A stretch of 8,595 bases of DNA from a bacterium (GCA_023229485.1 JALNZJ010000027.1:1-8595); one strand, 5' to 3'; positions 1 to 6,345 are shown, counted from the first letter of the stretch. Numbers and translations are program-made. Notes: generated by a model from the letters alone, not told the origin.

Positions 1-1125
1 AGGAACTTTTCCAATATTGCGAAGCGTGTAAGTGTATGTTACTGATCCTGGACCAGAAGGTAGGGATAATGGATTAGGGATTTTTACAACGTCAATGAGT
101 GGTGGCACTGGCGGAATAATTATCGGTGCACCAATATCGTTATTTGTAATGATACAAAACTTATTTTCACCTGGAGTAAGATTTAATTGTCCCTTGGCGT
201 CACAATCTCCAGAAAATGCTTGAGTATAATTAGGGTTAGTAGTTTCTGTTATTGTATAAACATCGGCTGGTGCCCGAAAAGTGTTTGTTTCGCCAGATAT
301 AACAGGAGTAGAATTAACGAATAATGGGAAATCAGCGATTTTTTTTATTCCTCCGTTATCATTAATAACTATTTTTGCTACGGTAATCGTTCCTGCTCTT
401 GATCCGCTATATGCAGGTTCTGTATATACTGTGGTGGTGATATTATTGGTATCGGTTGTGATTGTTCCGCCATATGCTAAGGCACTTCCTGTCCATACTG
501 TATTAGCACCTACGGTAATACCCGAGTCATCGATTACGATTCCTTTAAAAACTGTATTTGCAGCAAGGGTTGTGCTAGTTGGTGTCCAAAAAACATTATT
601 AGCTGTTGCCCCTCCTGTTAGCGTAATAACTGCTCCCGCTGTTGAGTTAAGTGCTCCGTCAGCTCTAAATATGTAAGTGCCAGCTCCGCTAAGTGTAAGT
701 GGGCCTCCTATCGTCATTACTCCTGAACTACAATATACTCCAGGGGTATATACTCCGACAGTACCATGGGTTCCGTCAGTGGAGATATTAATAGCTCCTG
801 CTGTAAATGTACAGGGTTGGGAGTTTAGGGCAGCTAAGGCGGTTGCTTGATCTGCACCTGCGGTTGCGTATGGAGCTCCTGAACCATAACTTGTGTGTGT
901 TCCTAATGGAGCAACTGCTGGCCCAGTAGCATATCCAATGCTTCCGTTAATTGTGGTTCCTGCTGTCGTGTTAGTATATGTACTTGCAAGAATGGCGTAG
1001 TTTAATGCTGCACCAAGAGAAGGCGTTGTCGCTGCAAGCGTCGAAGCTGGACTGGCTCCAACGAGCATAAAAGTTATAGTTAAAATTAGTAAGATTTGAT
1101 TTATTTTTTTTGTAAATATTTTCAT
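1..1125 (-). CDS. Secreted DUF3494 (ice-binding-like) protein with SpaA-like and DUF11 modules, partial
   Basis: An open frame of 375 codons runs without a stop from an ATG at 1125 to the left edge, so the C-terminus is missing. Residues 1-31 are a signal peptide: lysines, a hydrophobic core, then an Ala-rich cleavage region. Residues about 36-230 match the DUF3494 beta-solenoid, with the late NNVFW / NTVFKG / TTDTN block typical of the family. Residues 245-331 form a beta-rich prealbumin/SpaA-like domain (GTITVAKIV, TITETTNP, CIITNND). A Pro-rich linker (332-342) leads into a DUF11 repeat starting near 344 (VVKIPNP, VTYTYTLRN), cut off by the edge. The protein is exported and probably surface-displayed. 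DUF3494 proteins bind ice or act as adhesins, and which applies here is unknown. No Shine-Dalgarno is visible. It lies 85 bp after the small membrane gene on the same strand and may share its transcript. Family assignment is firm; function is inferred. Confidence 0.9.
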   Translation of the reverse strand, partial: MKIFTKKINQILLILTITFMLVGASPASTLAATTPSLGAALNYAILASTYTNTTAGTTINGSIGYATGPAVAPLGTHTSYGSGAPYATAGADQATALAALNSQPCTFTAGAINISTDGTHGTVGVYTPGVYCSSGVMTIGGPLTLSGAGTYIFRADGALNSTAGAVITLTGGATANNVFWTPTSTTLAANTVFKGIVIDDSGITVGANTVWTGSALAYGGTITTDTNNITTTVYTEPAYSGSRAGTITVAKIVINDNGGIKKIADFPLFVNSTPVISGETNTFRAPADVYTITETTNPNYTQAFSGDCDAKGQLNLTPGENKFCIITNNDIGAPIIIPPVPPLIDVVKIPNPLSLPSGPGSVTYTYTLRNIGKVP

Positions 1126-1157
1126 AATTAATTATTTAAAGTTTTTAATAAAACACG

Positions 1158-1167
1158 TCACGACCTT
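1158..1167 (-). promoter_or_regulatory. Motif AAGGTCGTGA upstream of the DUF3494/DUF11 gene
   Basis: Read on the minus strand this is AAGGTCGTGA, 33 bases upstream of the ATG at 1125. A nine-in-ten match, AAGGTCATGA, lies upstream of the other DUF3494 gene (2528-2537). It could be a shared regulator site, but two copies in AT-rich DNA are weak evidence. Confidence 0.25.
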
Positions 1168-1201
1168 TAATTAGACTAGTGTGGGATTTTTATTTTATGT
1201 T

Positions 1202-1220
1202 GTTTGAAAATTATTCAAAC
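1202..1220. other. Perfect 7-bp dyad over the stop codon of the small membrane gene
   Basis: GTTTGAA and TTCAAAC flank a 5-base spacer that includes the TAA stop of the upstream gene. No T-tract follows on either strand, so it is not a classical terminator. It could be a weak processing or attenuation hairpin, or chance. Confidence 0.3.
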
Positions 1221-1591
1221 GTTCCAAGAAAAATAATTTTAAATGTTGACCAAATATTGAAGTAAAGAATAATTAAAATAACTAAGGTACAGAAAAATAA
1301 TTTTTTTGGATTTTTTAGATATAATTTTTTGTTAAAAAAATCTTTAATGCTTAAATTTCTAAGACAAAATGATAGTAAGATTAAATAGACTATGATAAGG
1401 ATAGAAATATAAAATGATTCAACATAAAGACTTCGCATTCCCTTACTGATAGGTTCTTCGCTTATGACTATGTGTTTGTCGAGAGTATTCTTAATCGTTA
1501 TTAAGGTAAGAATAATTAGAATTATTGATGGTAGTTTCCTTCGAGAAAGAATGAGCCAAAAAATATTATTTTTTTGTAAATCTCGGCTCAT
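1211..1591 (-). CDS. Small three-helix membrane protein, unknown function
   Basis: A 126-residue protein that I do not recognise as a named family. It has three clear hydrophobic segments at residues about 20-33, 60-77 and 98-117. Lys/Arg clusters lie beside the segments (RRK at 17-19, KK at 88-89 and 96-97), so it is an integral membrane protein. The segment between helices 1 and 2 is polar (DKHIVISEEPISKG) and may form an extracytoplasmic loop. It sits between two DUF3494 genes on the same strand. It starts 22 nt after the in-frame stop of the upstream gene, and its ATG overlaps a TGA in an alternative frame of that gene (ATGA). There is no Shine-Dalgarno, which fits translational coupling. 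An accessory role in surface display is a guess from position only. Confidence 0.7.
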   Translation of the reverse strand: MSRDLQKNNIFWLILSRRKLPSIILIILTLITIKNTLDKHIVISEEPISKGMRSLYVESFYISILIIVYLILLSFCLRNLSIKDFFNKKLYLKNPKKLFFCTLVILIILYFNIWSTFKIIFLGTFE

Positions 1592-1613
1592 AGTTTTAAG
1601 TTAATTTGAGTTA

Positions 1614-2450
1614 TTATTTTCTGGACTGTAGGAGGCGAATAATTTGTAAAAGTTTTATTCTTGTTAAAAGGCAATCGCCTGAACAGTTATTAGTCGCTGT
1701 GTTGTTTGTAATATTGATATTGCTGGTGTTGTTTATTGTAGCGGGAACAACTGATATAACAGTTTTGCTACATACTGGACTATTAATAATATTAGTATCT
1801 AGTGTAACTGCACCATTTTGTGCAAATATCCTACCTTCAACGTTTGTGCCTGTATTAACAGTGACTGATGTCAATGCCAATAAGTTTCCTTTAAAAATAG
1901 AATTTGTTCCAAGAGTTGCAGAGCTACCTACTTGCCAAAAAATATTACAAGCTTGTGCTCCATTTATAAGGACTATCTTGCTGTTTGGTGCTGTAACAAG
2001 AGTAGATGCTGCTTTGAAAACAAAAGTGGCATTGGCGTCGTTTTGAGCATCAAGTGTTAGTGTTCCTGTTATTTCGAAGGTTCCACTAGCAGAATTATAA
2101 GTGCCAGCAGTTTTGGTAGTCCCTCCTAGCGTAGATGCTGCGAGAGTTGAGTTAGTTTCTACTATACTATTATATGCAGTAACAATATCTGATTGTGCCT
2201 GTATGGCTGTTGTATTTTTTATATATTGCGTTCCTCTAAGTGTAGCAAATTGAAATCCCGTAATTGAGCTTCCTGGGTTTAGCCCCACATTGCCATTGAT
2301 AATACTTGCCCCCGTATTTGTTATTGTGGAGCTGGATATTATTGCAAAATCATTTGCTGTTCCAAGATTTGTAGCTGAGGCTATATTGATAAATCCAATT
2401 GCACTAAAAATAGCCAAGATAACTATTGTTGACTTATAAAAGCTTTTCAT
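1614..2450 (-). CDS. Secreted DUF3494 (ice-binding-like) protein, possibly frameshifted at its C-terminus
   Basis: A 278-residue product. Residues 1-26 are a signal peptide (KSFYK, hydrophobic core, cleavage after Ala-Ser-Ala at 26). Residues about 28-230 are one DUF3494 beta-solenoid domain with hallmark segments: NLGTANDFAII at the N-terminus, TTKTAGTY in the middle, then CNIFWQVGSSATLG, FKGNLLAL and GRIFAQNGAVTLDTN. Cysteines 168 and 227 could pair. A low-complexity Asn/Thr linker (about 237-255) leads to CSGDC at 256-260. The last 18 residues are Leu/Ile/Arg-rich and unlike an exported tail. A one-base shift near 1671 would give a polar tail ending in a TGA that overlaps the next ATG. No membrane anchor or sorting signal is visible in either reading, so the protein may be released or held by partners. 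It is the first gene of the cluster behind the promoter at 2669-2696. No Shine-Dalgarno precedes the ATG. Confidence 0.92.
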   Translation of the reverse strand: MKSFYKSTIVILAIFSAIGFINIASATNLGTANDFAIISSSTITNTGASIINGNVGLNPGSSITGFQFATLRGTQYIKNTTAIQAQSDIVTAYNSIVETNSTLAASTLGGTTKTAGTYNSASGTFEITGTLTLDAQNDANATFVFKAASTLVTAPNSKIVLINGAQACNIFWQVGSSATLGTNSIFKGNLLALTSVTVNTGTNVEGRIFAQNGAVTLDTNIINSPVCSKTVISVVPATINNTSNINITNNTATNNCSGDCLLTRIKLLQIIRLLQSRK

Positions 2451-2527
2451 ATTATTAAATTTTAGTTGATAACAGAGTATTTTCTAACCAATTCTAGTTG
2501 AATCGGATTGAGAGAGGTATAACAAAA

Positions 2528-2544
2528 TCATGACCTTGATCATG
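2528..2544 (-). promoter_or_regulatory. Hairpin/dyad CATGA-TCATG with the AAGGTCATGA motif
   Basis: CATGA (2529-2533) and TCATG (2540-2544) form a 5-bp dyad with a 6-base spacer in the leader of the DUF3494 gene. It overlaps AAGGTCATGA on the minus strand, which recurs with one change before the second DUF3494 gene. It is either the third leader hairpin or an operator-like site. Confidence 0.3.
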
Positions 2545-2557
2545 TTATTACGTGTTG

Positions 2558-2605
2558 AAGAAAATTAGGTTATTTTCTTAATTATGGATTCTAATCGACC
2601 ATAAT
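2558..2605 (-). promoter_or_regulatory. Two perfect hairpins in the long DUF3494 leader
   Basis: Two stems lie in tandem in the predicted 5' untranslated region. ATTATGG/CCATAAT (7 bp, 11-base loop, 2581-2605) is followed on the minus strand by AAGAAAAT/ATTTTCTT (8 bp, 6-base loop, 2558-2579). They are AT-rich with no T-run, so they look like leader structure rather than a terminator. Confidence 0.4.
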
Positions 2606-2668
2606 ATATGAGAAGTTGGAAAGGTGCGATGCTTGAAATCAATATAAGCATTCACAATATTATTTCTA

Positions 2669-2696
2669 ATTATAACACACCTAGTGCCGATGTCAA
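2669..2696 (-). promoter_or_regulatory. Near-consensus sigma-70-type promoter for the DUF3494 cluster
   Basis: On the minus strand TTGACA (2691-2696) and TATAAT (2669-2674) are separated by 16 bases, a perfect match to both boxes. Transcription would start near 2661 and leave a leader of about 210 nt before the ATG at 2450. The 368-bp stretch 2451-2818 otherwise holds the leader hairpins and the terminator of the next gene. I see no convincing gene in it. Confidence 0.75.
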
Positions 2697-2794
2697 CGTT
2701 TTATGTTTAGCCAACTACTTTTTCATTGACTTGTTCCTTTTAATGGGTGGTATAAAAATAGCAAGCAATAAACTAAATCACCTAGATTATGTAT

Positions 2795-2816
2795 AAAAAA
2801 AACCCTTGATGTTGGG
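2795..2816 (-). terminator. Short rho-independent-like terminator of the tautomerase-like gene
   Basis: Just beyond the stop at 2819, the minus strand has ACCC (2813-2816), an 8-base loop (2805 boundary) and GGGT (2802-2805), followed by a run of eight T (2802-2795). The stem is only 4 bp, so efficiency is uncertain, but position and T-tract fit. Confidence 0.55.
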
Positions 2817-2818
2817 TC

Positions 2819-3148
2819 CTATGATTCTGGAGACCAGTCATACTGGTTGGTCGAGACAAAACATTCGATATTTGAGTCAGGAAATATTATCGAAATTGCT
2901 TTGCCGATTTGCATTGCCAATATTTGGCGGATTTCTTGAATTTTTTCACATTCTATATAAAGGTTCGTAATTTCAATTATAACCTCATTTTTGATTTCTG
3001 ACGATAAATCTGGCAGGAAAATAATTTTTATGTTATTTTCATCTTTTAATTTAGAAACTTCTTTTATGTCCTCTATAATTAAAGTGGCCAGTATATCAAT
3101 CTTATAGTCATACTCTTTTGGTAAACCACTTATTGTAATGATTGTCAT
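2819..3148 (-). CDS. Tautomerase-superfamily-like small protein
   Basis: A 109-residue soluble protein. It begins MTIITISGLP, then an acidic helix (about 15-40), a NIKIIFLPDL strand, a second helix region, EIRQILAMQIGKAISIIFP and a final ECFV strand. This repeated beta-alpha-beta pattern resembles tautomerase (4-oxalocrotonate tautomerase-like) folds, and I recall similar uncharacterised proteins in Parcubacteria genomes. The family's usual catalytic proline directly after the initiator Met is Thr here, so classical tautomerase activity is doubtful. The ATG at 3148 is chosen over a GTG at 3157 because AAGGAAG lies 8 bases before the ATG but directly abuts the GTG. The gene is probably monocistronic, with its own promoter (3185-3213) and terminator (2795-2816). 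Confidence 0.7.
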   Translation of the reverse strand: MTIITISGLPKEYDYKIDILATLIIEDIKEVSKLKDENNIKIIFLPDLSSEIKNEVIIEITNLYIECEKIQEIRQILAMQIGKAISIIFPDSNIECFVSTNQYDWSPES

Positions 3149-3184
3149 AAACCACACTTCCTTATTCTGTTAAGGATTATTTAG

Positions 3185-3213
3185 AATGTATAATGTATTA
3201 ATAATCATGTCAA
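3185..3213 (-). promoter_or_regulatory. Promoter of the tautomerase-like gene
   Basis: On the minus strand, TTGACA (3208-3213) is followed after 17 bases by TACATT (3185-3190), a perfect -35 with a moderate -10. A start near 3178 leaves a leader of about 30 nt that contains the AAGGAAG ribosome binding site. Confidence 0.55.
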
Positions 3214-3248
3214 TAAAATAATCAAGTAATCGAAAGATTTAAATTTAG

Positions 3249-3277
3249 TTAACATTTTGGAGATTAAAAAATATCAA
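3249..3277 (+). promoter_or_regulatory. Possible promoter of the RecJ-like nuclease gene
   Basis: TTAACA (3249-3254) and TATCAA (3272-3277) are 17 bases apart, about 85 bases before the ATG at 3362. The match is moderate and the region is AT-rich. A GATAAT at 3334-3339, close to the start, is an alternative -10. Confidence 0.35.
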
Positions 3278-3361
3278 TACTTCGCTGGCTTTAAACATCC
3301 GAATTATTTTTAGTGATATTTTGATTGAAAATGATAATGAAGTGTGATAAGCCTTAAGTAT

Positions 3362-4873
3362 ATGAACAATACAAATAATAATGTTTTTGAACAAAGAACT
3401 ATCAAAAACATATCCACTTTGAAAAGTGGCGATAAATTTTCGGGTAGTGTAAAAATAATGAGGAAAGCTCAGCCTGGTCCTGTAATATTTACTGTTAGTG
3501 ATGGTTATGGTATGGCAGATGCGGTTATAAAGGATTCTGTCTTTAATATGAATGACATTGTCGATATTTCTGGTTTTGTTAATGAAAGAGCTGGAAAGAT
3601 ACAGATAGAAATTGAAAGAATAAAAGAATCAAAAATAGATTTTGATTTGATTATAAAAAAGAATAGCGAACCACAGAATACTTCTTTTAGTATAGATTCT
3701 GAGAGATTAGAAAAATTAAGGCCATATTTTTATAGTATTGCTAAAAGAATAAGAGAGGCTGTTTTAGATAATCAGCCAATAGCGATAAGGCATCATTCGG
3801 ATTCTGATGGAATAAATGCGGGACTTGCGATTGAACATTCATGCAAGCTTTTAATGGAAAAGATTGGAGTAAATCCAGATTATAATCTCTTGAGATCTCC
3901 AAGTAGAGCTCCTTATTATGATATAACGGACGCATTTAAGGATGTAATTTTAATAAAAAAAATTATAGAAGGACATGGACAAAAAAAGCCTCTTATCGTT
4001 GTGCTTGATAATGGTTCAACTCCTGAGGATATATTTGGACTTCGAACAATGAAATCTCTTGGTTTCGAAATTGTCGTTATTGATCATCATAATCCGGTTG
4101 TTTTAGAAAATAAAAAGACATTAGTTGATCCTTACTTATCCTTGCATCTTAATCCTTATATCGAGGGTTTAGATAGTCAAATTTGTGCTGCAATGCTTGC
4201 ATATGAACTAGCAAGATGGATATGTGAAGATTATTCTAACCCTTGCTTACCCGCAATTGCTGGAATAACTGATAGGTCTGATGTGGAGATAGTTAATCAG
4301 TATATAGCTAAAAGTGGAAGAAAAAGAGAAGAATTAGAAGAAATAGGTATCGCTATAGATTTTATTTCTTATCAATTAAAATTTAATTCTGGAAAAGGTC
4401 TTTATGAGGAGTTGTATAATAATATTGAGTTGGTAAAAATAATAAATGAAGAAGTTAGAAAAGGGGTAAAAACTCAACTTGAAAGCACTCTTCCCTATTT
4501 AAGAACTCAAAATATTGAAGGGATATATCTATCAACTATAGATTTGGAAAAATATACGATGAAGTTTAAATACCCAACCCCCGGAAAGGTTGTTGGAATG
4601 ATTCATGATATAGCTACGATAGATAAGGAAAGTTTGCCAGTTTTAACTATTGGATATTTGTCCGATATGATTATTGTTCGAGCAAATAAGCCTGTTTTAC
4701 CCGTTGATACTATTATAAAACGATTAATAAAGGATATTCCTAACGCTCAGGCAAATGGAGGAGGACATGAATGTGCTGGTGCTATAAAATTTATTCCTGC
4801 TCATCTCAATGACATTATTGAAAATATAAAAAAACAGGTGAAGGAATTAGATTTTGAAAACAAGGATAAGTAA
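3362..4873 (+). CDS. Archaeal-type RecJ-like DHH/DHHA1 phosphoesterase with N-terminal OB fold
   Basis: A product of 503 residues from the ATG at 3362; an in-frame GTG at 3344 would add six. Neither start has a clear Shine-Dalgarno. An OB-type nucleic-acid-binding domain covers about 20-100 (SGSVKIMRKAQPGPVIFTV). The DHH domain follows: HHSDSDG (motif I, near 145), VVLDNGS (near 215), IDHHNP (the DHH motif, near 241) and GITDRSD (near 302). A linker precedes the DHHA1 domain, which has GGGHECAG near 467. All metal-binding Asp/His motifs are present, so it is probably an active, metal-dependent single-strand nuclease or related phosphoesterase in repair or RNA turnover. The OB-DHH-DHHA1 order resembles archaeal RecJ-like proteins (COG1107 type, here without the DnaJ-like zinc finger). 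Bacterial RecJ carries its OB fold at the C-terminus. It converges with rsgA on a shared terminator. Confidence 0.9.
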   Translation: MNNTNNNVFEQRTIKNISTLKSGDKFSGSVKIMRKAQPGPVIFTVSDGYGMADAVIKDSVFNMNDIVDISGFVNERAGKIQIEIERIKESKIDFDLIIKKNSEPQNTSFSIDSERLEKLRPYFYSIAKRIREAVLDNQPIAIRHHSDSDGINAGLAIEHSCKLLMEKIGVNPDYNLLRSPSRAPYYDITDAFKDVILIKKIIEGHGQKKPLIVVLDNGSTPEDIFGLRTMKSLGFEIVVIDHHNPVVLENKKTLVDPYLSLHLNPYIEGLDSQICAAMLAYELARWICEDYSNPCLPAIAGITDRSDVEIVNQYIAKSGRKREELEEIGIAIDFISYQLKFNSGKGLYEELYNNIELVKIINEEVRKGVKTQLESTLPYLRTQNIEGIYLSTIDLEKYTMKFKYPTPGKVVGMIHDIATIDKESLPVLTIGYLSDMIIVRANKPVLPVDTIIKRLIKDIPNAQANGGGHECAGAIKFIPAHLNDIIENIKKQVKELDFENKDK

Positions 4874-4891
4874 AAATAAATATAAAAGAAT

Positions 4892-4914
4892 AAAAACACC
4901 GGTGGTGTTTTTTT
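4892..4914. terminator. Bidirectional terminator between the nuclease gene and rsgA
   Basis: AAAAACACC (4892-4900), loop GGT, then GGTGTTTTT (4904-4912) and more T to 4914. The stem is about 9 bp including A-T pairs. On the plus strand it ends in seven T, and on the minus strand the complement ends in five T, so it can serve both convergent genes. Confidence 0.85.
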
Positions 4915-4978
4915 GTTAGTCATATTAAAATAACCAAGCTAATTATTATTGAAACGAATCATTAAAGATATTTGTTTT

Positions 4979-6055
4979 CTACTTTTCAAGTTCTTTTAAA
5001 GTTCTTTTAACAAATTGTCCAAACTTACGGTCTTTTCCTCTCTTTTCAAGATCGGTCATTTCGTAATATTCGGTTTCCTTTTTTAGTTTGACATAATTTT
5101 GATATTTTTCTTTGTCTAATTTTTTCTCTTCAATGGCTTTTAATACTGCACAGCCAGATTCCTGTGTGTGGGTACAATCGGAATATTTACAATTTTTAGA
5201 TAAAGTAATAATTTCATCAAAAACATTTTCTATGCCAATATTTGTGTCCGCCATTCCCACTTCTCTTGTTCCTGGATTGTCAATTACGATTCCACCATTT
5301 TCTAAAAAGTACATTTCCCTATTCGTGGTAGTGTGTTTTCCTTTATCTTTTATATTGCTGATTTCTTTTATTTTTATTTCGTTTTTTCCAAGCAGTTTAT
5401 TTATTAGAGAAGATTTTCCTACGCCAGATGAACCTATAAAACAATAAGTCTTTCCTTTTTCTATATAATTAGTTAAGTCATTTAATCCTTGTTCTGTAAT
5501 TGTGCTAGTCGAGATAACATCAATATTATTGAATCTATCTTTTATCTGTTTTATTTTTGTATCTAATTCTTCTTTTGAGATTAAGTCTATTTTATTTAAT
5601 ATGATTGTTGGAGTAATATTCCCTTCATTTGCTAAAACAAGGTATCTTTCAAAACGATTAAGATTATAATCTCTATTCATTGATTCAACGATAAAGACGA
5701 TATCAATATTTGTAGCAATAATTTGAATGTCTTGTTTGTTGCTATATTTTTTACTAAGCATGGTTTGTCTTGGCAAGATTTGATGAATAGTTGCTGTTTT
5801 GTCGCTAGATAAAGTTATTGCGACCCAATCTCCAACTGCGGGATAATCTTCTCTTTTTGTAGCCTCAAACATCTGTTTTCCTGTAATCTTTGCCAAGTAT
5901 TCTCCGTCTGTGTCTTTTACTCTGTATAATTCTTTATACTCAGCAATAATTCTGGCTATAGGATATTCGGTCAATCCTAAAGACTTTCGTTCGGATTCAA
6001 AAAATTCGTTATAGCCCAAATCCTTTAATTCAATTTTAGTATTTTCATTAATCAT
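4979..6055 (-). CDS. rsgA: Ribosome small-subunit-dependent GTPase A (RsgA)
   Basis: A 358-residue, circularly permuted GTPase that acts late in 30S subunit assembly and checks the decoding centre. The N-terminal OB fold covers about 33-110 (GDWVAI). The G motifs come in permuted order: G4 NKID at 154-157, G1 GSSGVGKSS at 208-216, switch KGKHTTT at 238-244 and G3 DNPGT at 259-263. The zinc site has Cys289, Cys294, His296 and Cys302, the same spacing as in E. coli RsgA (C-x4-C-x-H-x5-C). The C-terminal basic helix (KRGKDRKFGQFVKRTLK) contacts rRNA in the family. Length is normal and no key residue is missing. The ATG at 6055 follows a -10 box by only 12 bases and has no Shine-Dalgarno, so the mRNA is probably near-leaderless. 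Confidence 0.97.
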   Translation of the reverse strand: MINENTKIELKDLGYNEFFESERKSLGLTEYPIARIIAEYKELYRVKDTDGEYLAKITGKQMFEATKREDYPAVGDWVAITLSSDKTATIHQILPRQTMLSKKYSNKQDIQIIATNIDIVFIVESMNRDYNLNRFERYLVLANEGNITPTIILNKIDLISKEELDTKIKQIKDRFNNIDVISTSTITEQGLNDLTNYIEKGKTYCFIGSSGVGKSSLINKLLGKNEIKIKEISNIKDKGKHTTTNREMYFLENGGIVIDNPGTREVGMADTNIGIENVFDEIITLSKNCKYSDCTHTQESGCAVLKAIEEKKLDKEKYQNYVKLKKETEYYEMTDLEKRGKDRKFGQFVKRTLKELEK

Positions 6056-6067
6056 TTTTTTAAATCT

Positions 6068-6096
6068 ATTATACTTTAAAAATGGAAAAGCGTTAA
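6068..6096 (-). promoter_or_regulatory. rsgA promoter giving a near-leaderless mRNA
   Basis: On the minus strand TTAACG (6091-6096), a 17-base spacer and a perfect TATAAT (6068-6073). Transcription would begin about 5 bases before the ATG at 6055, leaving no room for a Shine-Dalgarno. Confidence 0.65.
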
Positions 6097-6147
6097 TGGT
6101 GATATCTGTTTTTATTTAGTTTTTTAATCTTTATAATTTTATAATAA

Positions 6148-6168
6148 AAACACCCGAGAAGGGTGTTT
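6148..6168 (-). terminator. Strong minus-strand terminator upstream of rsgA
   Basis: AAACACCC (6148-6155), loop GAGAA and GGGTGTTT (6161-6168) form a perfect 8-bp stem. On the minus strand it is followed by TTATTATAAAA, giving a T-rich tail; on the plus strand the tail is TTAACATT. It therefore ends a minus-strand transcript coming from the right, before the rsgA promoter. No gene lies directly before it. Confidence 0.75.
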
Positions 6169-6228
6169 AACATTAACTGAATATTAGCGATGTTGAGATT
6201 TGAATTTTGTAATACCCTTTTCTTTTTT

Positions 6229-6260
6229 AAAAAAAAATAAGTGGGCGTCTAGCGCCTCAC
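6229..6260 (-). terminator. GC-rich hairpin followed by T-tract
   Basis: On the minus strand GTG-A-GGCG pairs with CGCC-CAC around a CTAGA loop (6241-6260), with one bulged A. It is followed by TTA and nine T (6237-6229 region). It has the form of a rho-independent terminator, yet lies right where the promoter at 6268-6296 would start transcription. Confidence 0.6.
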
Positions 6261-6267
6261 TACATTA

Positions 6268-6296
6268 TTTATACTATAGTTTAATTTAAAATGCAA
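6268..6296 (-). promoter_or_regulatory. Promoter directly upstream of the GC-rich hairpin
   Basis: On the minus strand TTGCAT (6291-6296), a 17-base spacer and TATAAA (6268-6273), a good match. The expected start, near 6261, is the base next to the hairpin at 6241-6260. Confidence 0.45.
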
Positions 6297-6345
6297 GTGC
6301 TTTACCTGTGGACAAATTTTATTTTCAGGATTTTGGCAAAAGTCC

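Larger units (their letters stand above)
6141..6261 (-). ncRNA. Candidate short transcript between a promoter and a terminator
   Basis: The stretch 6056-6370 has no convincing gene. It contains a promoter (6268-6296), a GC-rich hairpin at the predicted start of transcription (6241-6260), an AT-rich spacer with no ribosome binding site plus ORF, and the terminator at 6148-6168. Full read-through would give an RNA of about 115-120 nt; stopping at the first hairpin would give only about 35 nt. No known RNA family was recognised. Its existence is inferred from signals only. Confidence 0.35.

Noticed and set aside
32..676. Plus-strand ORFs opposite the left-edge gene
   Set aside because: They are antisense shadows of the DUF3494/DUF11 coding frame, which has a signal peptide and recognisable domains on the minus strand.
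1606..2046. 146-codon plus-strand ORF opposite the second DUF3494 gene
   Set aside because: Antisense shadow of a well-supported DUF3494 domain; no ribosome binding site or homology.
2608..2796. 62-codon plus-strand ORF between the DUF3494 and tautomerase-like genes
   Set aside because: It has no ribosome binding site or recognisable domain, and it lies antisense across the strong minus-strand promoter and leader, and ends in the terminator region of the neighbouring gene. Most likely chance.
3344..4873. DPANN archaeal origin of the contig, suggested by the RecJ-like protein
   Set aside because: RsgA, Dus of bacterial form, Shine-Dalgarno-led genes and TTGACA/TATAAT promoters with hairpin-T-tract terminators point to a bacterium.
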